A stretch of 9,967 nt of DNA from Chloroflexota bacterium (GTDB lineage Bacteria > Chloroflexota > Anaerolineae > Anaerolineales > UBA4823). The notes below the pieces were generated by a model, which saw nothing but the letters and a program-made list of their open reading frames with translations, was not told the origin of the DNA and ran no database searches. Positions 1 through 8,590 of the stretch are shown piece after piece. Position 1 is the first letter of the stretch; each line of letters opens with the position of its first letter. The position numbers were made by a program, and so were the translations under genes. The stretch lies in assembly GCA_030613705.1 (NCBI GenBank), contig JAUWLJ010000047.1:1-9967 (forward strand). Reading direction: 5' to 3'.

Positions 1-250
1 TATCCATATCTATGATAATTTCATTACATTAGGAGAATATTTCAACTGTTATCCCTTTGGAACAATAGCAATTAGGATCTATGTAAGTCGCAGAATCGCA
101 TCTGAAACCGAAGAAAACCTTAACCACCCCATAAAATGAAGAATTTAACCAAGTTAAGTGAGCTACATAAATCAATCTGTTTCAACGCCTATCAGGGGTA
201 ATTATTCACCATTATAAGGAATTCAGATCATCTTATAGAATTTTATTTAA
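1..250. other. AT-rich non-coding stretch downstream of the operon
   Basis: This stretch follows the stop codon of the Asp-box gene (TAA, 251-253 on the minus strand). I see no convincing gene on either strand. The only small plus-strand ORF (136-201, 21 codons) has no ribosome binding site. A 6-bp inverted repeat (TATAAG at 213-218, CTTATA at 232-237) could fold but is AT-only and has no U-run in the direction of the operon, so it is a poor terminator. The window edge lies too close to tell what comes next. Confidence 0.5.
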
Positions 251-2920
251 TTATCGCCAATTTCGGATTCCACGGAAAATTATGAGAATTAATATCAAGA
301 TGATCAAACCTATCGCGATTGGTCCCACAATGGCTATCCAGCCCGAATTACTAGATTTCCTTTGATCATCTGGAAAGACTATTGGTGTACTCGTCGGTCC
401 AGTATCTGCTGAGGCCGGAGTTTTGGATAGTTGTTGTGCCGTGGCAGTCGGAGCGTTGATTTGGGGTGTGCTTGTGACTTGTTGATCCGGAGTCTCGACA
501 GCTTTTGGTATCTCCATCGACCGATTAGAGAAAATCAGTTGGTATTGGTTCTGATTACTATCTTCATCACGAAGAAGATTAGCAAGAAGTACACCAAGAT
601 CACCCCTATCCGAAACACTCCCAACAATTGAGCTTATATATGCATCAACAGGAAATTCGACTTCTAAATTCCTTTCAGCTGACCATCGCTGACCATCATA
701 AAGCCAGTGCTGGATGACAAAGCTTTTTTGCCCACTGCGAACAGCTAAGATTAGATGTAATCGACCTGCACTATCCTTGATTAAACTCGGTGTGCCTTCA
801 GTTTCACCAAATACAGACACCGGCACTATCCTGTTCCAATTCTCGCCATTGTCTAATGATTCTTCGTGCCACAAGGTTGTTCCGCTAGTTCCCACCTCTT
901 GCCATAAGCGCTGCACTGTCTGCTCCCCGACTCCAACTATTTGGCTCCAGAAAACTGGATTCTCGACTACTATCTGGGGATTAGACCATGATTCGCCGCC
1001 ATCGTTTGAATTTGAATAATTTATAGAGAGTGGACCTTGACCTGATGGCAATGACGAGCGCGTCCAAAGAATATGCAAATGCCTATTATCAGTAATTGTT
1101 AATCTCGGATTATCCACCATAGACCAGCCCGCAGCTCCCGCATCAAAAACTAAAATCGGTTCAGACCAGGTGTGTCCTTCATCTTCAGATCGGACTAGAT
1201 AGATCCCGCGGTTTTCGTTTAATGGGATAGCATAGGCTACGTAAATGACACCATTTGGGTCAACAATAATGCTTGGAGCACTGCCAACCATTGATGGAGA
1301 GGGCAATTGTATCGGGTTACTCCAAGATGAAGAGACAACAGCTTGATCAGCGTCTGCATAACTGAAATATATTTCTCCGTCAATTCCACCACTCCAAACG
1401 ACATACAACTGATCTGGAGCGCTGATTGCCGCGGCAGGTTGCTCAATTTTCCCATCCGGAGATGTTACGATCATTTCAGGTTGCGACCATTGTCCATCCT
1501 CCCACCGGGCGTAGTACAACATCTTTCCTAGACCATCCGGATCTGCAGGATAAGCCTGACTCCAGATAGCATGCATTCTATTCAAGTTATCTGAAACAAG
1601 AACTGGTGCCGCCACCCGACGATCGCTTTTATCCACCGAGAATCCTGGACTCCAAACAGCTTCCTCTGGAAACCAATCAGGGATGTCTTGTAATTGGCGT
1701 TTTGTGAGCCAGATATCCTTGCCAATATCTTCATCGCAACCAAGGACAAATAATGATAAATTCGATGAGACTATTGCTTGCTGGCAGCCAAATTCGACAA
1801 ATCTCTGTGTATCTGGATCAACAAATGCGGAAAGTGGTTGCTGAAGTTGTGGGTCACTCCAGATTTCTCCATCCCAGGCTTGAAGAAAAACCTCAATGCC
1901 GTTCAACATCAAGAGTGTTCCATCTTCTATAGGCAGAAATTTAATCTCATTTGGACAGATTACAAAACCCTCGAACATGCGTAGGCGCGAACTCCAAGTA
2001 TTTCCAACATCGTTCGAATATTGATAGAACTGTTCACAACTTGACTCACTCCGATTTGCCTGCCAGAGCAGTAAAACCTGGTCTCCCTGGGCATCAACAA
2101 TGATGTTCGAGGAGCCAGTATTTCCAACACTTTCGTCAGGTTTATCTACTTCAATCGGTAAACTCCATGTTTGACCTTCGTCATCAGATTTTGCCAGATA
2201 AATTCGTTCGCGAGGGCGATTGTCCCAGGTGACAAACACGCGCGCCTCCTCATCACTTGTACTCGTACTGATATCAACATTGGAATCCTCCAACTCGAGC
2301 GAGCGTAAATAAGGAGAGGCATAAAGCAATGTCGCTGCTGACCAACTGGTACTACCATTCCTCATTCGCTGGTAATACACACCAGCTGGGAATTCATCTG
2401 ATTCCAATGGTCTAACATAGCTCAGGTGGATATTCCCATTTCCATCTTTAACCACATCAAAATCCAGCGCCGATTCTGTTATCCGCACACTCGACGACCA
2501 GGATGATGCGCTTGGAAATGCTGAGGCTCTTACTCGACTGTAAATTAATGCCCCCTCGCTGTCCCTCCAAAAAACATGAACATACCCTATTTCATCTGCT
2601 AACAACATAGGAATCGCATCTTCGAACGGTAAGTTTACTGAAGTTGGGGTGCTCCATTCCGCACCGCCACCTGAGACATATATCAATCCATTAAATTCAT
2701 CTCGCCAAATTACATGGAAGACTCCTTCTGAATCGATCACCATTACTGGCTCGTTAGCAGCGCCAGATTCTGAAAGGTTGACTGGATCAGACCAGATTTC
2801 TCGAGATTGTGCATGGGCTGAAGTGCCAACCAGGCTTACTACAAGAAGTAATGCGAGGTTAAGGCCAAGTTTATACAGCAATGGTCTTATCAATCCAACC
2901 TTATGCTGTGCGAAATTCAT
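251..2920 (-). CDS. Membrane-anchored Asp-box (BNR) beta-propeller surface protein
   Basis: This 889-residue protein is predicted to be exported and anchored. Residues 1-38 form a signal peptide ending in AHAQ. The ectodomain (about 40-800) carries five clear Asp-box motifs of the S-x-D-x-G-x-x-W type: 245-252, 302-309, 578-585, 638-645 and 688-695. Many looser repeats built around short W/S-P turns lie between them, as expected for one or more sialidase-type beta-propellers. Residues about 805-857 are a Thr/Ser/Pro-rich stalk. Residues 861-883 are one membrane helix, followed by the basic tail RGIRNWR, giving an outside-facing type I topology. I find no FRIP arginine motif near the start, so sialidase activity is not supported; glycan binding or a structural role is equally possible. 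The ATG lies 3 bases after the ligase stop, with GGGAG (2932-2936) 11 bases upstream. It is the last gene of the operon. Confidence 0.85.
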   Translation of the reverse strand: MNFAQHKVGLIRPLLYKLGLNLALLLVVSLVGTSAHAQSREIWSDPVNLSESGAANEPVMVIDSEGVFHVIWRDEFNGLIYVSGGGAEWSTPTSVNLPFEDAIPMLLADEIGYVHVFWRDSEGALIYSRVRASAFPSASSWSSSVRITESALDFDVVKDGNGNIHLSYVRPLESDEFPAGVYYQRMRNGSTSWSAATLLYASPYLRSLELEDSNVDISTSTSDEEARVFVTWDNRPRERIYLAKSDDEGQTWSLPIEVDKPDESVGNTGSSNIIVDAQGDQVLLLWQANRSESSCEQFYQYSNDVGNTWSSRLRMFEGFVICPNEIKFLPIEDGTLLMLNGIEVFLQAWDGEIWSDPQLQQPLSAFVDPDTQRFVEFGCQQAIVSSNLSLFVLGCDEDIGKDIWLTKRQLQDIPDWFPEEAVWSPGFSVDKSDRRVAAPVLVSDNLNRMHAIWSQAYPADPDGLGKMLYYARWEDGQWSQPEMIVTSPDGKIEQPAAAISAPDQLYVVWSGGIDGEIYFSYADADQAVVSSSWSNPIQLPSPSMVGSAPSIIVDPNGVIYVAYAIPLNENRGIYLVRSEDEGHTWSEPILVFDAGAAGWSMVDNPRLTITDNRHLHILWTRSSLPSGQGPLSINYSNSNDGGESWSNPQIVVENPVFWSQIVGVGEQTVQRLWQEVGTSGTTLWHEESLDNGENWNRIVPVSVFGETEGTPSLIKDSAGRLHLILAVRSGQKSFVIQHWLYDGQRWSAERNLEVEFPVDAYISSIVGSVSDRGDLGVLLANLLRDEDSNQNQYQLIFSNRSMEIPKAVETPDQQVTSTPQINAPTATAQQLSKTPASADTGPTSTPIVFPDDQRKSSNSGWIAIVGPIAIGLIILILILIIFRGIRNWR

Positions 2921-2923
2921 TGT

Positions 2924-4795
2924 TTAGTCGTCTCCCGCATCCAGGTTGCTCAGATTATTATTGTGGAGCAGCCTTGCCATCTCAGTTGCCTGCGCGGATA
3001 AATCCTGGCGCTCTCTATCGCGCCACCACCAGGAATAAATTTCCATCTCAGACTCCGCTTCGTGGACCCCAATCAACATCATTGCAGCATCATTCAAATT
3101 TCCCATCCAAACATTTGTATAGCCTAAGGCTTTTCTAATCCCGCGATGTTCGGGATCAATATCATAAGCTCTCTCTAATTCATACTGGGCTCGAATGAAA
3201 TCTCGTTCTTGCATTGCAACGAGACCCAGACGGTGTCGGGCAGTACGCTGGTTTGGATTATAAATCAATGTAGTATAGAAAAGATTCTCAGCCTTGATCA
3301 GTGGGGCAACATCTGGATTGTCGTTCCATTTGTTAATCGGCCAGTTCATCAGCTCAATTCGTGACATCTCAACTGCGCCCAGATTGGAATACCAAATGGC
3401 GAATAACGACCTTTGAAACGTGGCAATCACAGAGAAGAAGACAATTAGTACGATGCCGGGAATAACAATGCGCCTAATTCGAGAATCTATGCTGGAATAT
3501 CCCGTACCCTGGGACTGATCCGTCATTGTCAGTGCTGGATTCTCAGTATTAGCGAGCATTATGGCGAGCGCTGGTAGGAGCAGCAGCAAAGGCGTCCCTG
3601 TATCCCCATAAAGTGGATCATCCACCATTCCATGTAACAGCATAATAAGTATGCCAACCAATACCGCTTCAGCAAAATAAGTTATTAATGAATCTTCTCT
3701 TGCTTCCCTTGCTTGCCTAATCAACATCCAGGCACCCCCAAGAACCACTGCCAGGATCGCAATGCCTCCTAACAATCCTTGCTCTAAGAATAGATCCAGG
3801 TATAAATTATGACTGTATGAAAACAAGAAATACGGTGTGACCATGATGTATTGGGAATATAAGCCGGGAAAACTTCGCAGACCTCCCCCGGTGAATGGAT
3901 AATCGCCGATGAGCCTAGCAGTATTTACCGCCAGGTCGAAACGACTTTCGCCACTGGCTGATCCCGGTAGACGATCTGCTAGCCCAACAACTCCACCGGG
4001 AAAAGTCCCTATCACCCATAAGACTGGAATGAGAAGGAATAATACAAGGAGAATGAAAACAAGCTGAGATGGTTTTCTTATCTTCACTGACAAATAGACG
4101 CTTATTTTCCACAGCGCCCACACAGCCATGCTTAAAAGCAAAGCTATCCATGCACCTCGCGAGCTGGTCAGGAACAAGCCGATTAATACCACCATTCCCA
4201 TTGCGAGTGAAAGGATCGCTTTGGCTCGATCTCCCTTTTTCCAGCTGTAGAGACCAAGTGCTAATGGGATCGGTACCAGGATAGCCAACAAACCACCAAC
4301 AAAGTTTGGAGATAAGGATAGGGAACCGATCGATGGGCGATTCGCCATAATCCAACCTCCGGCTCGATTAATTACACCGAGGTCGCTGGATTGTGTATTC
4401 CATTCGTTAATCAGGATAAAGATGATGGCGATAATCACCCCCATAAGCCCAACTAGGCTAGCAATAACCCCCAAATTCGCCCTCGGCTGGTTGACCAAAG
4501 CTATGCATACAGCTACTGCTCCGATGATTATCCAGAATTTTCCCCAGGCTGCCTGCTGATCGTAAGCTGCCCATACGCCTATCCCTGCTGTAATAACTAT
4601 CAGCGCCAGTGGAACAATAAATGCGGATTTTTCAAAAGTGACGCGACCTGAAACGATGCGAATGAGGCAGGGCAGCAGGACGAGAACCACCAGCCATCCC
4701 CCCAATTGCGGCCATATGGTTACAACAGCCCCATATGCTAAAACAATAAGAAGTTCAGCCAGTGCAAACCAGCGATTGTCCACTAACTGCTGCAT
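2924..4795 (-). CDS. O-antigen ligase/polymerase-like (Wzy_C) membrane protein with C-terminal TPR-like domain
   Basis: This 623-residue protein (numbered from the ATG at 4795) is a multi-pass inner-membrane protein with about 12 hydrophobic helices between residues 10 and 415 and one more at about 445-465. It matches the O-antigen ligase/Wzy/PglL group, which transfers or polymerises lipid-linked glycans outside the membrane. Visible signatures are SSRGAW (211-216), a periplasmic-loop stretch with SRFD (R285) and GGGLR (303-307), and SHN (H329) followed by an EQG-L helix. The tail (about 500-577) has two or three TPR-like helix pairs with the typical NP/DP turns. The longest frame starts at a TTG (4804) overlapping the radical SAM stop as TTGA; I prefer ATG 4795, 5 bases after that stop. 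Neither has a Shine-Dalgarno, so translation is probably coupled. Whether it acts as ligase, polymerase or protein O-glycosyltransferase cannot be decided from sequence. Confidence 0.85.
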   Translation of the reverse strand: MQQLVDNRWFALAELLIVLAYGAVVTIWPQLGGWLVVLVLLPCLIRIVSGRVTFEKSAFIVPLALIVITAGIGVWAAYDQQAAWGKFWIIIGAVAVCIALVNQPRANLGVIASLVGLMGVIIAIIFILINEWNTQSSDLGVINRAGGWIMANRPSIGSLSLSPNFVGGLLAILVPIPLALGLYSWKKGDRAKAILSLAMGMVVLIGLFLTSSRGAWIALLLSMAVWALWKISVYLSVKIRKPSQLVFILLVLFLLIPVLWVIGTFPGGVVGLADRLPGSASGESRFDLAVNTARLIGDYPFTGGGLRSFPGLYSQYIMVTPYFLFSYSHNLYLDLFLEQGLLGGIAILAVVLGGAWMLIRQAREAREDSLITYFAEAVLVGILIMLLHGMVDDPLYGDTGTPLLLLLPALAIMLANTENPALTMTDQSQGTGYSSIDSRIRRIVIPGIVLIVFFSVIATFQRSLFAIWYSNLGAVEMSRIELMNWPINKWNDNPDVAPLIKAENLFYTTLIYNPNQRTARHRLGLVAMQERDFIRAQYELERAYDIDPEHRGIRKALGYTNVWMGNLNDAAMMLIGVHEAESEMEIYSWWWRDRERQDLSAQATEMARLLHNNNLSNLDAGDD

Positions 4796-4800
4796 ACAGA

Positions 4801-6459
4801 TCAATCGGTAGATTGAAAATCACGCTGCGACTGCCATGCCAGATGCTGGATTCCAACACTCAACGCACTCCTAAAGGTTGAATAATCTGACAGGAGCATT
4901 TTAATATAGGTCATCATTGGACCAGGTCGAAAAGCCCATTCCCGCCAGGCTCTTTTTTGCCAGTATAGTAATCGCTCAGCAGATAAATCAGGATAATCAA
5001 GGACAGTGCCCTTATCCATATCAACCTGCTCCCAGCGTGTTCCTGGTCTGAACCAGCCGTTCTCGACGACCTCAAAGAAGAAAGGCGTCCCAGGATATGG
5101 CGCGGCGACATGGAATAAGGCGATATCTAGGGGTAGTTTCTTCGAAAATTCGATTGTCTCCCGGATCGTTTCTTCAGTTTCACCAGGCAAGCCAATAATG
5201 AAATAACCCCAGTTCTTGATGCCAGCTTTCTTTGCCCAACGAAGCGCTCGCTCAGCTTTGGCTGGATTGGCACCTTTATGGGCATGTTTGAGGATTTGCT
5301 CATTACCGCTCTCGATTCCCCATGATATCAACCAACAACCGGCTTGCCCCATCAGCTGCAGCATTTCCTCGTCTACGAAATCGACACGGCTGTTGCACAT
5401 CCACCTTAGATCAATATCCTCTGCAATCATGCGCTGGCAAAGATCAACCACCTGATCCCGGTTGATGGTGAATAAATCGGCATACATATGGATTGTGTTG
5501 ATGCCCATTTTTTTCAGCTGCCAAAGTTCTTCCATGATTAACTCTGGGGAGCGCAAGCGAGTGCTGTACTGGTAAGATACATGCTTGATACAGTATGTAC
5601 AGCCAGCAGGGCAGCCACGACTGGTCACAATGAAGGTGAATGGACCCTTGATCATAGGCATGCGGTATTTTTGGAGCGGAAGTAGTTCATGTTTTGGGAT
5701 CGGCAGATCGTTCAAGTCTTTAATGAAAGGACGCGGGGAATTAATCACGATCTCGTCCCCATCTCTCCACGCCAAACCTTTTATCCCATGCAAATCCACG
5801 CTCCCGTCCTCATTGACCGCGGGCTTGTAAGATGGGTCATGCTCTGCGAATAGAGTCAAAATCTCCTCTGATCGATCACGGATCTTACCTTCCAAATGGT
5901 CCAGCAAATCGCGGATAGATAAATCGGGTTCTCCAACAAGGACATAATCCAGGCTGGGATATGGTCGCATAGATTCATGTGGGATGGGTGTGACGTGCGT
6001 CCCGAAGGCGATGGTTGTTACCCCACGTGATTTGGCCAGGAAACAACCATACATATCGTTTTCCAGCGTCGGAGCAGTGACCTGAGTCAGGTAGTACTTC
6101 GGTTGATATTTATCGATTAGTTTTGAGAATTCACCCCAACCCATTCGCTCCGCGTTGGCATCCACAATTTTCAACTTATAGTTTGGAAGCAAAAGTGCTG
6201 CCATTTGAGCAAGAGATACCTGCGGCCATACCATGTTTTCCCGAGTTCTTCGCCCAACCCGATGTTGAGTTCGGATCCATAAGCCACCATCCGGAGTCGG
6301 AGGGTTGACAAGCATGATATCCACCCCTTCCTCTGATCTCGGTGTGTTCAACACCACATCTCGCACGATTTCATCCGCGCTGGGGAAGTTCGCCATGCGT
6401 AATTTTGGGATCCTGCGAGTGCCTAGATTTTCTTGACTTTCCACTTCACTTTGAACCAT
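4801..6459 (-). CDS. Cobalamin-binding-domain radical SAM enzyme (class B-like), substrate unknown
   Basis: This 552-residue enzyme (numbered from the chosen start) has an N-terminal B12-binding-type Rossmann domain (about 45-190) beginning with the strand DIMLVNPP. The radical SAM core follows, with the cluster motif C283-x3-C287-x2-C290 after a TSRG strand. The SAM-binding GIESG is at 381-385, and a YPGTP element near 455 is typical of the family. The usual cobalamin-ligand motif DxHxxG is absent; the equivalent strand reads DANAERMG. Family members perform methylations, ring contractions and rearrangements on lipids, sugars or tetrapyrroles. Its place between GT2 and ligase genes suggests a glycan or lipid-carrier substrate (inference). 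The longest frame begins at ATG 6480, but AGGAG (6468-6472) sits 8 bases before ATG 6459, so the shorter form is preferred. The stop lies 5 bases before the next ATG. Confidence 0.88.
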   Translation of the reverse strand: MVQSEVESQENLGTRRIPKLRMANFPSADEIVRDVVLNTPRSEEGVDIMLVNPPTPDGGLWIRTQHRVGRRTRENMVWPQVSLAQMAALLLPNYKLKIVDANAERMGWGEFSKLIDKYQPKYYLTQVTAPTLENDMYGCFLAKSRGVTTIAFGTHVTPIPHESMRPYPSLDYVLVGEPDLSIRDLLDHLEGKIRDRSEEILTLFAEHDPSYKPAVNEDGSVDLHGIKGLAWRDGDEIVINSPRPFIKDLNDLPIPKHELLPLQKYRMPMIKGPFTFIVTSRGCPAGCTYCIKHVSYQYSTRLRSPELIMEELWQLKKMGINTIHMYADLFTINRDQVVDLCQRMIAEDIDLRWMCNSRVDFVDEEMLQLMGQAGCWLISWGIESGNEQILKHAHKGANPAKAERALRWAKKAGIKNWGYFIIGLPGETEETIRETIEFSKKLPLDIALFHVAAPYPGTPFFFEVVENGWFRPGTRWEQVDMDKGTVLDYPDLSAERLLYWQKRAWREWAFRPGPMMTYIKMLLSDYSTFRSALSVGIQHLAWQSQRDFQSTD

Positions 6460-6467
6460 TACCTGAG

Positions 6468-6472
6468 CTCCT
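6468..6472 (-). promoter_or_regulatory. Shine-Dalgarno deciding the radical SAM start
   Basis: AGGAG on the minus strand lies 8 bases before ATG 6457-6459. It falls inside the frame if the upstream ATG 6478-6480 is used. The upstream ATG has only an AT-rich leader with no purine-rich site, so the downstream ATG is the likelier start. Confidence 0.7.
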
Positions 6473-6490
6473 AGCAACATCTACAAATAA

Positions 6491-6496
6491 ATTATA
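6491..6496 (-). promoter_or_regulatory. Possible internal -10 box before the radical SAM gene
   Basis: A perfect TATAAT on the minus strand lies between the GT2 stop (6510-6512) and the radical SAM start. Transcription would begin near 6483-6485, leaving a leader of about 25 bases that just contains the AGGAG site. No TTGACA-like box is seen at 16-18 bases upstream (that stretch reads AAGAGA) and there is no extended -10 TG, so a strong sigma-70 promoter is uncertain. Confidence 0.35.
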
Positions 6497-6509
6497 TAGC
6501 TGCCGTCAA

Positions 6510-7715
6510 TTATTCTCTTGCATATGAGCCCATGTCTTTTTTGGTCATTGCTTCCCTTTGACTCAATTCTTCCAAAACCCTCATCAGGATCCAGTATATG
6601 ATCAACTGGACCCCGACCAGGATAAACATTGCACTACCTAATAGATACAACCATTGCCTGGCGATATCTCCACCATTGACACCCAAAATCGTGCTGATTC
6701 CACCCAACAATAAACCCGCGACTAATGCACCAAGACCTATCCAACTGAAATAATGATCAAGCGAAGGATTAAAGATTGGGCGTCCAAATAATCCTTGACG
6801 AATAGGTTGTTTATAAAACAGAGATACCAGGTAATTAAAAGTACTTCCTAGAGCAAAGATAGTAATCCCGGTGATACCCGCCACCATCGCTGCGTATAAG
6901 GCAGAGACACCCCAAGGTCCGAGGGTAGTAATACCTCGCACACGAGCAACAACCAATGCGATGGCGACCGACAGCGCAAAGAAAATCCCAATCAAACCAA
7001 TGATTCCCAAAATCCGGACAGGGTTATAAGTTAAGACAGTCCAAATTATTGATTGCAGGAATAGCGATCCATCACGAAAAATGCTCAACTTCGAGCTGCC
7101 AACCCGCTCATCATAAGGGATCGGTACTTCTACCATCTGGATCCCCTCATGAACTGCGCGGGTGCTCATTACCGGCGTTAAATTCAGACCATCAGGCAGA
7201 GGATAAATCCTTTCGAGGATATTACGCCTAAATACTCGCATACCGCTGGCAGAATCGGACACCTTCTGCCAACCAATAAGGGTTAACAATGTAGCGAAGA
7301 AATAATTGCCGACACGGCGCGTCAGCGGCATCTTGCTGTCTGTACCGGACATTCGTGAACCAATCACCAGCTCACCACCGTTCATAGCTTTCCGGCAAAG
7401 CTGGGGAAAATACTCAGGCGGATAGGTTCCATCCGCATCCAAGAAGCCAATCAAATCGCCAGTCGCATTTGAGAAGCCGGTCTTTAAAGCAGCGCCATAT
7501 CCCCTATTCACCCCATGGCGGATCAAACGAACGCCGGCTATCTGGCTTGCGACTTCCGCGGTGCCATCTCCGGAGCCATCATCGACGACCAGCAGCTCTA
7601 AATCCGCAACACCAGCTTCTTGTAAATCATCTTTCACTGACAATACTCGCTCGGCGATCTCAGCGATCCCATCTTCCTCGTTATATGCCGGTATGATAAC
7701 GGAGAGCGTAGTCAC
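6510..7715 (-). CDS. Family 2 glycosyltransferase, dolichyl/polyprenyl-phosphate sugar synthase-like, with membrane tail
   Basis: This 401-residue protein has a cytosolic GT-A domain (1 to about 225). It shows PAYNEE (9-14), the DDGSGDGT loop (D45, D46), the metal-binding D93-A-D95, GSRMSG (119-124), DSASGMRVF (154-162) and a basic segment near R204. This pattern matches dolichyl-phosphate mannose synthase/GtrB/ArnC enzymes, which move a sugar from its nucleotide onto polyprenyl phosphate. The C-terminal part has four membrane helices (about 233-256, 268-298, 322-345, 355-380), like the type III synthases with two helix pairs. The product would donate sugar to extracytoplasmic transferases. 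The start is GTG at 7713-7715, sharing one base with the upstream TAG and preceded by GGGGAGG. The sugar specificity is not readable from sequence; mannose, glucose or another hexose are all possible. Confidence 0.9.
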   Translation of the reverse strand: MTTLSVIIPAYNEEDGIAEIAERVLSVKDDLQEAGVADLELLVVDDGSGDGTAEVASQIAGVRLIRHGVNRGYGAALKTGFSNATGDLIGFLDADGTYPPEYFPQLCRKAMNGGELVIGSRMSGTDSKMPLTRRVGNYFFATLLTLIGWQKVSDSASGMRVFRRNILERIYPLPDGLNLTPVMSTRAVHEGIQMVEVPIPYDERVGSSKLSIFRDGSLFLQSIIWTVLTYNPVRILGIIGLIGIFFALSVAIALVVARVRGITTLGPWGVSALYAAMVAGITGITIFALGSTFNYLVSLFYKQPIRQGLFGRPIFNPSLDHYFSWIGLGALVAGLLLGGISTILGVNGGDIARQWLYLLGSAMFILVGVQLIIYWILMRVLEELSQREAMTKKDMGSYARE

Positions 7716-8461
7716 TAATTCCTCCCCTTCTTGAGGTGGTAAATTAATTTTTCTGTCTTGATTTCTTGCTGGTTATCTATTTCTCTGATTGGTCGAGCAG
7801 GTATCCCTCCGACCACTGTGTGGGCTGGTACATCCTCGGTTACGACAGCCCCAGCAGCAACCACAGCTCCCTTACCAATACGCACCCCATCGGTGATGAT
7901 TGCGCCAGAACCTATCCAGACATCATCCTCAATCACAATTCCCTCCGCCGTGATGCCTTGATCGATAAAAGGCAGTTCTGGATCATCATAAACATGATTG
8001 ACCGCGATAATTTGGGTAAATGGAGATGTATATACCCGATCGCCAATTTCAACTCCCCCTTGTCCTCGAATCACGCTGTACTCTCCAACCAGGCTATCCC
8101 GTCCAATTATTATGCGCGAGTTCGGCAAATCACGGAAGTTGTAGACATGCAGGATTGCCCCATACATGATGATCGTATTATCACCAATCTCGATCCCGTG
8201 CGGACAGGCATGCAAATACACATTTTGGTCGAGATAAACCCCATGCCCCAAACGGATATTATTAGCAAAAAGCAATCTTACCTTATTCTCGATGGCTGCC
8301 CATCCATCCATGTTCAGGATCACCCGGTAGATGACACCCCGCAATCCTATCCCAATCACGGTAGGCACCCAGCTGAAAACAAGGTAGATGGATTGTTCAG
8401 CTACATAGCGCCAGAAGCTCGATGCCTGGCGACCCAGATACAAACGCAATCCATCGATCAT
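7715..8461 (-). CDS. Left-handed beta-helix (hexapeptide-repeat) O-acetyltransferase, WbbJ/WcaF-like
   Basis: This 248-residue enzyme belongs to the trimeric hexapeptide-repeat transferases that acetylate sugars with acetyl-CoA. Hexapeptide repeats run from about 68 to 220, with an inserted loop holding the likely catalytic histidine (VNHVYDD, H156). The carboxyl end has the typical block from VWIGSG through [11 protein letters not shown] (181-226). Residues about 22-49 are hydrophobic and precede the helix, so the protein may sit on the membrane. The tail after 227 is charged. It is the first gene of the minus-strand operon. The ATG at 8461 is the only standard start before an in-frame stop upstream. 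No Shine-Dalgarno is visible at the normal distance; the nearest purine-rich stretch (GGAAGGA) lies roughly 35 bases upstream. Target sugar unknown; a role in decorating the surface glycan is inferred from neighbours. Confidence 0.87.
   Translation of the reverse strand: MIDGLRLYLGRQASSFWRYVAEQSIYLVFSWVPTVIGIGLRGVIYRVILNMDGWAAIENKVRLLFANNIRLGHGVYLDQNVYLHACPHGIEIGDNTIIMYGAILHVYNFRDLPNSRIIIGRDSLVGEYSVIRGQGGVEIGDRVYTSPFTQIIAVNHVYDDPELPFIDQGITAEGIVIEDDVWIGSGAIITDGVRIGKGAVVAAGAVVTEDVPAHTVVGGIPARPIREIDNQQEIKTEKLIYHLKKGRN
7721..7727 (-). promoter_or_regulatory. Strong Shine-Dalgarno for the GTG-start GT2 gene
   Basis: GGGGAGG on the minus strand lies 5 bases before the GTG at 7713-7715, inside the last codons of the acetyltransferase gene. 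It supports the GTG start and coupled translation across the TAGTG junction. Confidence 0.75.
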
Positions 8462-8514
8462 ATGGGTGAATTGAACTGGCCAGACCGAAATTTAATCCTT
8501 CCGGCTATTTTTAG

Positions 8515-8561
8515 TTTCCTTTCTGGGAAAATATGGGATCTCTAATCCCCCCCGCGGATCC
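8515..8561. repeat. Clustered short inverted repeats in the divergent intergenic region
   Basis: Between the divergent acetyltransferase and gmhB-like genes lie TTTCC (8515-8519) with GGAAA (8526-8530), and GGGAT (8535-8539) with ATCCC (8545-8549). A competing pair GGATC (8536-8540)/GATCC (8557-8561) spans a run of seven C (8547-8553). They could be operators or an upstream leader for the operon. I see no convincing -35/-10 pair for the minus-strand operon here. Each repeat is only 5 bp, so chance is a real explanation. Confidence 0.3.
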
Positions 8562-8590
8562 GTAAACAAATTTACTTTCTATCGACTGAG

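Noticed and set aside
136..201. A 21-codon plus-strand ORF in the left non-coding stretch
   Set aside because: It has no Shine-Dalgarno and no recognisable sequence, and its length is expected by chance in AT-rich DNA.
213..237. Inverted repeat TATAAG/CTTATA as operon terminator
   Set aside because: Six A-T-rich pairs with a 13-base loop and no U-run in the operon direction; a competing GAATT-type pairing covers the same bases. It is too weak to call.
3915..4355. A 146-codon minus-strand frame inside the ligase gene
   Set aside because: It is out of frame within a strongly supported membrane protein and shows no motif.
7766..8545. A 259-codon open frame on the plus strand opposite the acetyltransferase
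   Set aside because: It is the antisense of a hexapeptide-repeat gene whose every motif is intact. The translation has no recognisable domain and is low in hydrophobic structure, so it is a shadow frame.
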